NCBI RefSeq assembly: GCF_900129745.1
Contig: NZ_FQWS01000002.1
Span: 868,001-932,000 of the forward strand
From: Winogradskyella jejuensis
Lineage (GTDB): Bacteria; Bacteroidota; Bacteroidia; Flavobacteriales; Flavobacteriaceae
Length of the DNA stretch: 64,000 nt
Direction of reading: 5' to 3'
This document shows, one piece after another, positions 57,242 through 64,000 of this stretch. The notes under the pieces are model-generated. The model searched no databases, was not told the DNA's origin, and saw only the letters and a list, made by a program, of their open reading frames with translations. A program made the position numbers and the translations under genes. Position 1 is the stretch's first letter; every line of letters begins with the position of its first letter.

Positions 57242-58705
57242 ATGAATAATTTAACAAGCATAAAGGCAAGCGCTTTTTGGTTGTGCATTGCAGTACTCAT
57301 GTTAACTTTTACTGCCAAGGCTCAAATAGTTATTGGCGCACCATCATTAGGTTTTAGTCAGGCATGTGCTAGTGAATCATTTAATAGTTATACAACAACC
57401 TTTGTTTTTTCTCCTGAGGCTAACCTAGATGCTTCTAATCAATTTATTGTTGAACTTTCTGATGCAGATGGCGATTTTTCAGATGCAACAGTTATATTCA
57501 CTTCTGCTGCAGGCTCAGTAACTGCTTCTCCTGCTTCATTAGATTTTTCAATTCCTCAGACTACAGGAGGAGAAAACTATAAAATTCGTATTAAAAGTAC
57601 TGCTCCAGTTGCCACAAGTTCATCATCTGTCGCTTTTGCAGCCTATTATAAATTACAAGATTCACCATTCTCAATTAATAACTTGGTTTCCACAGGTGCT
57701 TATTGCACTGGAAGCAGTTACTTATTAACTATTGACAATCCTGGTTCTCCAACAAACGATTCTCCACTTAACTACCCTAGTCTAAACTATAAGTGGTACA
57801 GAGAAACTAGTCCTACTACATCGGTTTTTGTTGCCGAAGGAGCAATACTAGAAGTGAGTACAGAAGGTACTTATTTTGTTGAGACTAATTATGGAAGCTG
57901 TACATCTAATTCAGCATCAAATCGTGTAACTATTAGTGAAGCAACAAATGGCCAAGCAGATGCTACAATTGCATCTAGCTTAGGTAATCCCTATTGTCCT
58001 GCACAAGGATTAACCACATTAACCACAATTGGTGGTAACAGCTATCAATGGTATAAAGACGGAAATATAATCGAGGGTGCTACAAATCAGATGTACCAGA
58101 CAAACGATTCTGGAGATTTTTCCGTACAAGTAGATTTAGGTGAATGTATGGCAACAGGGTCTATAGATTTAGTTAGTGAGCTCTTTAATAGTGATATTAA
58201 TGTTGAAGAAATTAATACCATGGAAGAAGGCGAAACACTAACGGTAACAGTAACAGACGATGCGAATAACCCAACTTACGAGTGGTACTTTAACAATAGC
58301 CTTATACAAGATGAAACTGACGCAACATATGATGCTTCAGAATTTGGAAATTACAAAGTAGTCATTACAGAAAATAATGGCTGTATTGGGGCTGTAGAAT
58401 ATCAATTTACACTTCAAGAAGCCTTGGACTTATTCCCAGATGTTGAAAATATTCCAAATCTCATAAGTCCAAATAATGATGGCATTAACGATACATGGAT
58501 TATACCTCAACGCTTTGTTAGTGGTACAAATACATCAATACGCATATTAACTAATCAAGGAAAATTGGTGTTTCAAACTAACGATTATCAAAATAATTGG
58601 CCTCAAGAGGATTTAGGCTTAACAAGTATCAATCAGGTATACTATTACATTATAGAAACACCAGATGGAACTACAGAAAAAGGGTCTATAACTGTAATTA
58701 AATAA
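57242..58705 (+). CDS. Gliding motility-associated C-terminal domain (T9SS type B) protein
   Basis: 487 residues. Signal peptide about 1-28 (ends FTAKAQ). Three Ig/PKD-like segments follow with paired Cys (residues about 38-330; ACASESFNSYTTTFVFSP, VETNYGSCTSNSASNRVTIS, YNNSLIQDETDATYDASEF). The C-terminal 85 residues are a T9SS type B sorting domain: NLISPNNDGINDTWIIPQRF, then IRILTNQGKLVFQTNDYQNN, and YYYIIETPDGTTEKGSITVI. Exported by T9SS and linked to gliding/adhesion. It lies one base before the PorP/SprF gene, which usually pairs with its export. Confidence 0.93.
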   Translation: MNNLTSIKASAFWLCIAVLMLTFTAKAQIVIGAPSLGFSQACASESFNSYTTTFVFSPEANLDASNQFIVELSDADGDFSDATVIFTSAAGSVTASPASLDFSIPQTTGGENYKIRIKSTAPVATSSSSVAFAAYYKLQDSPFSINNLVSTGAYCTGSSYLLTIDNPGSPTNDSPLNYPSLNYKWYRETSPTTSVFVAEGAILEVSTEGTYFVETNYGSCTSNSASNRVTISEATNGQADATIASSLGNPYCPAQGLTTLTTIGGNSYQWYKDGNIIEGATNQMYQTNDSGDFSVQVDLGECMATGSIDLVSELFNSDINVEEINTMEEGETLTVTVTDDANNPTYEWYFNNSLIQDETDATYDASEFGNYKVVITENNGCIGAVEYQFTLQEALDLFPDVENIPNLISPNNDGINDTWIIPQRFVSGTNTSIRILTNQGKLVFQTNDYQNNWPQEDLGLTSINQVYYYIIETPDGTTEKGSITVIK

Positions 58706-58706
58706 T

Positions 58707-61082
58707 ATGAAAATAAGACTTCTAATAGTGCTTTTCAGCTGTGCTACGCAACTGCTTCTTTCGCAAGAGAATGATGGTGTGGTATCTTTTGATGTGCCTG
58801 TTAGAAACTCTTTAATGTTTAATCGCTACACGATTAACCCAACTTTTAGTTTTGTTAGAGAGCAGCATAAATTTGCTAGTATATACAACAAAAGAGAATG
58901 GGTACAATTCAATGATGCACCGCTCACCTATTTAGCAAGTTATTCAGGACGTTTTGCAGAAAATATTGGTGCTGGTGTTGGCTTATTCCAGCAAAACTAT
59001 GGCGTATTAACAACCTTTGGAGGTATTCTCAACTTTGCATATAACGCTAGAATAGATAGAGATAATAACTTAACATTTGGTCTTAATATAGGTGCTTATA
59101 GCAGTGGAATAAATACTAATAATACCACTACAAATTTTGCGGATCCATCACTACAAAATGTACCTTCTAATTTTTTACTTACGGTAAATCCAGGAATCAA
59201 TTATGGGACAACATTTTTAGATTTTGGTGTTGCAGTAAACAATTTGTTCGTCTACAATTTAGAAAACTCTTCAATGCTTAAGGACGACCCTAATCAGGGA
59301 ATTCAGGCACATGTAATGTATACTGGTTATATGTCTAGTCGTGGATTTTTTGACGATAGTCGATTCTCAGGTTTATTGAGAAGTGAGTTTACTGAAGATG
59401 AAACTATAATCTCTGCAAATGCTATGGTCTATGTACCAAAAGGCCTTTGGTTTCAGGGTGGATATAATTCACTTTATGGAGCTTCTGGTGGTGTTGGTAT
59501 TAATATTACTAAGGAGATAGCTATAGAATACAATTTTGAAACGGCTTTCGGAGATTTTGGACCTTCACACGAGGTCACTCTCGCCTACCGTTTTAAGAAT
59601 GAACGTTATTTTGATTACAGTAGACAAGATGAAGTATCTGGTTTAATTTCGACAGACAAGAAACCACGTCGTCGTGTTGTAGCCTCTAGAAAACCTGAAA
59701 GAAAAATAGTTCCTGCAGTAAAAACAAAAAACCCTGAAGCAGAAGCATTACTAAAACTAGACCAAGAAAATGCACAATTAGAAGCAGAACGATTAGCAAA
59801 AGAAAAAGCTGAGGCAGAGCGCTTAAAGGAAGCACAAGAAGAAGCTGCAAGGTTAGCCAAAATTGAAGAAGAACGACTTGCAGAGCAAAAACGCATTGCT
59901 AGAGCAAAGATTGAAGCTGATAAGCGTGCAAAAGCTCTAGAGGAACAAAAACAACGACAAGAAGCCGAAAGATTAGCTAAACTTGAAAGAGAACGCATTG
60001 CTGAACAAAAAAGAATAGCTGATGAAAAATTAGCTGCAGAGAGAAGAGCAAAAGAACTTGAAGCTCAAAAAGAGCAAGAAGAGACTGATAGACTAGCCAA
60101 GATTGAATCAGAACGTTTAGCTAAGGAAAAAGCTGATGAAGAAGCAATAAAACTAGAAGCCGAACGACTTGCAAAAGAGAAAGCTGAAAACGAATTAATT
60201 GCAAATCCAAAGGATGAATTTGGTAGAGCCATGCTAAGCTTAACTAAAGATGCTGAAGACGATAAGACTAAGCAATCGGATTTATTAGAACAATATAATA
60301 AGGCTGTAGAAGGTAAAAACGAGAACTTAAAGAATCTTAAAGAGGAGAATGATTTAGGTGATCAAGGTATAGTTGTGAAACCAAAAGCATTTAAGAGTGT
60401 AACCAAAGAAAACGATAGACTCAGGGCTATTAAGACCGAGTTAGATGATGTCATCTTAAAGCGTAATCAGAAAATAAAAGAGCTTGAAGAACTATACGAT
60501 GACATGTACGAAGCTGATACCATTGTAAACGAGTTAGTGATGCTATACTATAAGAAGGAGATTGCTGAACTAAAGAAAGAACAACGCAATGCAAATGATA
60601 TTAAACTTGACCTAGAAAATAAACTAGAGCAAATTCAGATTGGTATTGAATTCGAAAAGAGACGTCGTATAAAACGTGCAGAGTATGATAATGAAGAAGA
60701 ACGCTATGCACAAGACAGAGCAACACTTAAAAATCTTAAAGCATCCACAGATATTGGTACTGCCAATTTAGAACCGGAGGATTTTGATTTTGGTATTGAG
60801 CAAAGTAATAATATCACTATTCTAAAGAATGTAAATTATACTGAAAGTGGCTACTACATGGTACTTGCAGTACATACAGATACAGAAAAAAGAGATGAAT
60901 TTATAACTAAAGCTATCGCTTCTGGTGTAGCAGATATTGAGTTTTTCTATGATGTAAATACGAGTCAGTATTTCATCTACCAGAAAAAATTCAATAGTGT
61001 CCAAGAAGCAAATTCAACCATAAAACAAAGAGGAACAAAATCGTACAATTCAAAAATGACAATTATTAAAATCGAAAACTAA
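58707..61082 (+). CDS. PorP/SprF-family T9SS membrane protein fused to coiled coil and SPOR-like domain
   Basis: 791 residues, more than twice the size of ordinary PorP/SprF proteins. Signal peptide about 1-19 (ends LLLSQ). PorP/SprF barrel about 20-300 (NPTFSFVREQHKFASIYNKR, LTFGLNIGAYSSGINTNNTT, IAIEYNFETAFGDFGPSHEV, ending VTLAYRFKNERYF). An Ala/Glu/Lys-rich coiled coil covers about 345-500 with heptad-like EAERLAKEKAEAERLKEA. A helical region follows, and a SPOR-like C-terminus about 710-791 (YYMVLAVHTDTEKRDEFI, YFIYQKKFNSVQEANSTI). PorP/SprF proteins work in exporting and docking type B T9SS cargo; a SPOR-like end would tie the barrel to peptidoglycan (inference). Confidence 0.9.
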   Translation: MKIRLLIVLFSCATQLLLSQENDGVVSFDVPVRNSLMFNRYTINPTFSFVREQHKFASIYNKREWVQFNDAPLTYLASYSGRFAENIGAGVGLFQQNYGVLTTFGGILNFAYNARIDRDNNLTFGLNIGAYSSGINTNNTTTNFADPSLQNVPSNFLLTVNPGINYGTTFLDFGVAVNNLFVYNLENSSMLKDDPNQGIQAHVMYTGYMSSRGFFDDSRFSGLLRSEFTEDETIISANAMVYVPKGLWFQGGYNSLYGASGGVGINITKEIAIEYNFETAFGDFGPSHEVTLAYRFKNERYFDYSRQDEVSGLISTDKKPRRRVVASRKPERKIVPAVKTKNPEAEALLKLDQENAQLEAERLAKEKAEAERLKEAQEEAARLAKIEEERLAEQKRIARAKIEADKRAKALEEQKQRQEAERLAKLERERIAEQKRIADEKLAAERRAKELEAQKEQEETDRLAKIESERLAKEKADEEAIKLEAERLAKEKAENELIANPKDEFGRAMLSLTKDAEDDKTKQSDLLEQYNKAVEGKNENLKNLKEENDLGDQGIVVKPKAFKSVTKENDRLRAIKTELDDVILKRNQKIKELEELYDDMYEADTIVNELVMLYYKKEIAELKKEQRNANDIKLDLENKLEQIQIGIEFEKRRRIKRAEYDNEEERYAQDRATLKNLKASTDIGTANLEPEDFDFGIEQSNNITILKNVNYTESGYYMVLAVHTDTEKRDEFITKAIASGVADIEFFYDVNTSQYFIYQKKFNSVQEANSTIKQRGTKSYNSKMTIIKIEN

Positions 61083-61159
61083 GAACATATCATTAAAAGC
61101 ATTCTTTACCTGTCAAGCCCCAAAGACCGATAGATAAAGGAAAACTAAATTACATTACC

Positions 61160-64000
61160 ATGAAAAAACCTACTTTTTCTAGGATAACTACTATAATCGT
61201 AACGATTTTTATAGGCATAAATGCCTACACTCAAAATTACGTTCCTTTTACCCCAAGATTCAACCAAGACTTAAAAGGAGATATTATTCTAATAGGAAAT
61301 AATATCCTTGGACCAGATAACAATGCCTTTAATGATAATTCGGTTTATAATCACAATGTCGATATGCAGTATATTGATATTGATGGAGATGCAAGCACCT
61401 TTAGTTCTTCGAGTGCGGATTTAAATATTCCAAATCCAAATTGTTACGAGATTATTTATGCTGGTCTGTATTGGGGTGCAGTTACCGCAGGAGATGAACC
61501 CATCACCAATGTTAGGTTTAGTGGCCCTACAGGTGGTTATAATGATATTACGGGGACTATAATCTTTGATGCAGGCAATACGTCTGTTGATGGTGGAGAT
61601 AGTTTTTCTTATGCTTGTTTTGCAGATGTCACAGATATTGTAACAAATCTAGGAACAGATTTAGGAACTTATACCGTTGCTAATGTATCTGCTGCTCGTG
61701 GTGAAACTTCTACTTTCGACCCTTATAATGGTACAGGACAATCTGCCGGTTGGTCATTATTTGTTGTATATGAAGACCCTACACTTCCAGGAAAATCCAT
61801 TACTAGTTTTGATGGGTTTAGTGCCATCAGTGTTCCTGGAGGAAATCCTAATTTAGATATTCCTGTATCAGGATTTAGAACAGTCCCAGCTCCTGCTCCA
61901 GTTAGAGCAAATTTTGCATTTGCTACGCTTGAAGGTGATAGCCCAATTTTAGGAGACAGATTATTACTGAATGGTGTTCCATTATCAACTGTAGATAGAC
62001 CAGTAGGAAACTTTTTTAATAGTTCGGTAACACAGCTCAATGCAACACCTGTAAATGACAGAGTTCCCAACAGTACAAATACATTAGGTTTTGACACAGG
62101 TGTAATGGCTGTTCCAAATCCAGGAAATACAGTTATTGCAAATGACGCTACTGCTGCTACAGTGCGCTTAGAAACAAGTGGGGATACCTACTTCAATTAT
62201 TTCTTTGCTTTCGCAGTTGAAATTATCGAACCAAACATTGTACTTACAAAAATTGTAGAAGATGATTCTGGTAATAATATTGGTGGTACAGGTGTAGGAT
62301 TATCAACACCTTTAAATTATGTTATTGGTTTTCAGAATACAGGAAATGATAATGCGACTAACCTTCAAATTAGAGATGTTCTGCCAATCAATATTATTTA
62401 CAATCACCCCACAGATTTAGTGCTACCAGCTGGAGTAACAGTTTCAAGTTATAATCCTGCAACTAGAGAATTGATTTTTGATGTAGAGGATTATTTAGTA
62501 GAAGAAAATGATCCAGTCAACGAAATTCGTATCGAAGTACAAACTGTAGATACATGTAATCAATTAGCTGATGCTTGTTCTAATATTATCAATAATCAAG
62601 CATTTGCAACCTATAATGGATTTTTTAATCCAACCTTTCAAATTACAGACGACCCGAGTATTAATAGTAATACAGGTTGTTTATTAACGCCTCAGGCCAC
62701 TAATTTCCTAATTAATTTAGATTGTACATTTGAATACGACCAAGTACTTTGTGGCTCAACTTTAGATTTAACTGCTGCTAATGGTTACTCTTCATATTCA
62801 TGGTCTACAAGTCCATCAGGTACTCCAGTAATTGGTTCTACACAAACTATTACAGTAAGTAATACAGGGACGTATTATGCTTTTAATACTGCTGATGCAC
62901 CATGTCAATCAATTGTTCAGCAGTTTAATGTTGAATTATTTGGAAATACAACAACTAATCCTGTTATACCTTTTGCAGATGAGGTGGTTATTTGTCCAAA
63001 TGACGGTAAAGAATTACCGAATATTTATTTATGTGGCGCGGATGATTTTGTAGATATAGATACTGATATATCTGGTGCTTCATCAATTATTTGGGAGCAA
63101 TTAGATGAGTCTAGTTGTCCTCCAGTAGCTGATAATGATTGTGCTAATGAAGATAGCGCTTGTACTTGGAATCAAGTAGCAACTGGTCCTGATTTTGTTG
63201 CCGATACTGCTGGTCAATACCGATTAACTATTAATTATGATGGTGGTTGTTTTGTTCAGTTTTATTTTAATGTATACGAAAACTTATTAGCGCCTTCAGT
63301 TGTTTCAGAAGATATCATTTGTACAACGCCTGGTAGCATTATTGTTAATGATGTACCTTCTGGATATGAATATAGTATCGATGGTGTAAATTATCAAGCT
63401 AGTAACGCATTTACAGTTAATACACCTGGTATTTATACCGTTTACATTAGACAGGTTGGTATTACTACCAACCCATGTATTTTCACTGTTCCTGATGTTT
63501 TAATTAGAGAACGTGACTTTACTGTATCTACCGTAGTTACTCAACCACTTTGTAATGGTGATTTGGGGAGTATTCAAATTTCTGCTAATGATGTAGAACC
63601 ACAATATACATTTGAAATCTATGAAGGTGGCACTTTGGTAAATAGTGTTGGACCTATCATTGAGAACACTTATAGCTTTGAAAACTTAAATACAGGAACT
63701 TACACCCTTAATATTACTACCGAAGATGGTTGTACATACTCTGAAGATGTTACAATTGTTGAACCACCTTTACTAACAGTAACCGCAGCACTGACAACAC
63801 CTTTAACCTGTACAGATGGAGAAATAACTATTTATCCTGAAGGCGGAACTGCACCATATTTCTATTTTATTAATAGTACTACAGATTTCCAAACTGTTCC
63901 AGAATATACAGTAACATCTGCTGGATCTTATGATATTACTGTTGTAGATGCTAACAACTGTAGTGCCACAACAACGATTAATGTTGATGCAGCTTCACCA
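61160..64000 (+). CDS. Giant T9SS-exported surface adhesin (SprB-like), 3' end beyond the window
   Basis: The reading frame is open from ATG 61160 to the window end (947 codons), so this is the N-terminal part of a much larger protein. Signal peptide about 1-26 (ends NAYTQ). Residues about 30-380 form a first beta domain (YEIIYAGLYWGAVTAGDEP, SFSYACFADVTDIVTNLGTD) with an isopeptide/DUF11-like continuation (TPLNYVIGFQNTGNDNATNL, near 380-450). Then Cys-rich PKD/SprB-type repeats start (LDCTFEYDQVLCGSTLDLTA, PLLTVTAALTTPLTCTDGEI). Such repeats with TCxDGxI/GTxY motifs are typical for gliding adhesins. It is preceded by the PorP/SprF fusion, its probable export partner. Confidence 0.88.
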   Translation, partial: MKKPTFSRITTIIVTIFIGINAYTQNYVPFTPRFNQDLKGDIILIGNNILGPDNNAFNDNSVYNHNVDMQYIDIDGDASTFSSSSADLNIPNPNCYEIIYAGLYWGAVTAGDEPITNVRFSGPTGGYNDITGTIIFDAGNTSVDGGDSFSYACFADVTDIVTNLGTDLGTYTVANVSAARGETSTFDPYNGTGQSAGWSLFVVYEDPTLPGKSITSFDGFSAISVPGGNPNLDIPVSGFRTVPAPAPVRANFAFATLEGDSPILGDRLLLNGVPLSTVDRPVGNFFNSSVTQLNATPVNDRVPNSTNTLGFDTGVMAVPNPGNTVIANDATAATVRLETSGDTYFNYFFAFAVEIIEPNIVLTKIVEDDSGNNIGGTGVGLSTPLNYVIGFQNTGNDNATNLQIRDVLPINIIYNHPTDLVLPAGVTVSSYNPATRELIFDVEDYLVEENDPVNEIRIEVQTVDTCNQLADACSNIINNQAFATYNGFFNPTFQITDDPSINSNTGCLLTPQATNFLINLDCTFEYDQVLCGSTLDLTAANGYSSYSWSTSPSGTPVIGSTQTITVSNTGTYYAFNTADAPCQSIVQQFNVELFGNTTTNPVIPFADEVVICPNDGKELPNIYLCGADDFVDIDTDISGASSIIWEQLDESSCPPVADNDCANEDSACTWNQVATGPDFVADTAGQYRLTINYDGGCFVQFYFNVYENLLAPSVVSEDIICTTPGSIIVNDVPSGYEYSIDGVNYQASNAFTVNTPGIYTVYIRQVGITTNPCIFTVPDVLIRERDFTVSTVVTQPLCNGDLGSIQISANDVEPQYTFEIYEGGTLVNSVGPIIENTYSFENLNTGTYTLNITTEDGCTYSEDVTIVEPPLLTVTAALTTPLTCTDGEITIYPEGGTAPYFYFINSTTDFQTVPEYTVTSAGSYDITVVDANNCSATTTINVDAASP

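Noticed and set aside
61723..62097. Minus-strand frame of 124 codons within the adhesin
   Set aside because: It is the reverse reading of the strongly biased adhesin gene; no start context and no domain pattern.

Overview
The window looks like chromosomal DNA of a marine member of the Flavobacteriaceae (Bacteroidota). The base composition is AT-rich and promoters fit the phylum pattern TTG-N(17-21)-TAnnTTTG. There are several TTG starts, type IX secretion (T9SS) sorting domains, PorP/SprF and gliding-associated proteins, and many short flavobacterial hypothetical proteins. I cannot assign a genus from sequence alone.

Layout. 1-5179: the 3' part of sucD, then fabG, a small secreted protein, a large VWA-like membrane protein and a prohibitin-like SPFH protein. 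5244-12568: a complete histidine operon, hisG-D-C-B-H-A-F-IE, preceded by a His-rich leader peptide with terminator and antiterminator pairings. Short palindromic repeats sit between several his genes. 12569-29567: housekeeping and conserved flavobacterial genes. These include a TruA-family protein flanked by two paralogous membrane proteins, DUF2461, DUF72, a thioesterase, an MscS-type channel, a large zinc metalloprotease, an FAD oxidoreductase, a cold-shock-domain protein, DNA topoisomerase III, a fasciclin lipoprotein and an old-yellow-enzyme reductase.

29806-34400: an accessory, defence-type island. It holds a membrane-anchored HNH protein and then, on the minus strand, a LexA/S24-type repressor, a 43-residue basic protein, a CapV-like patatin phospholipase and a CD-NTase. 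That is a compact type I-like CBASS with a self-cleaving-type repressor in front of it. Beside it lie an odd class II tRNA with a UAU anticodon and a damaged acceptor stem, and a tiny DUF2158 gene. Imperfect direct repeats at about 30186 and 34329 flank this block.

34493-43499: a minus-strand series of envelope and secreted proteins. It comprises a huge lipoprotein built from a tandem duplication, three small unknown proteins, a T9SS-exported thermolysin-like M4 protease, a leucine-rich-repeat T9SS protein and a cadherin/Kelch lipoprotein. A divergent regulator follows (43770-46325): a beta-propeller sensor fused through one membrane helix directly to a LytTR DNA-binding domain. The intergenic region between it and the Kelch gene carries two tandem pairs of a GTGACGAA-like repeat spaced 21-22 bp, which fits a LytTR operator.

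46395-55545: two convergent DoxX-like genes, a flavin reductase, a ribosome hibernation factor with an ArsC-like protein, an M13 protease, a three-gene patatin/outer-membrane cluster, and small secreted proteins. 55798-64000: a surface and gliding/T9SS region with a beta-helix-like secreted protein, a gliding-associated C-terminal-domain protein, a PorP/SprF barrel extended by a coiled coil and a SPOR-like end, and the 5' part of a giant repeat adhesin that runs off the window.

The most interesting items are the S24-controlled CBASS island with its Ser-like UAU tRNA and flanking repeats, the LytTR propeller regulator with its paired repeats, and the his attenuator.
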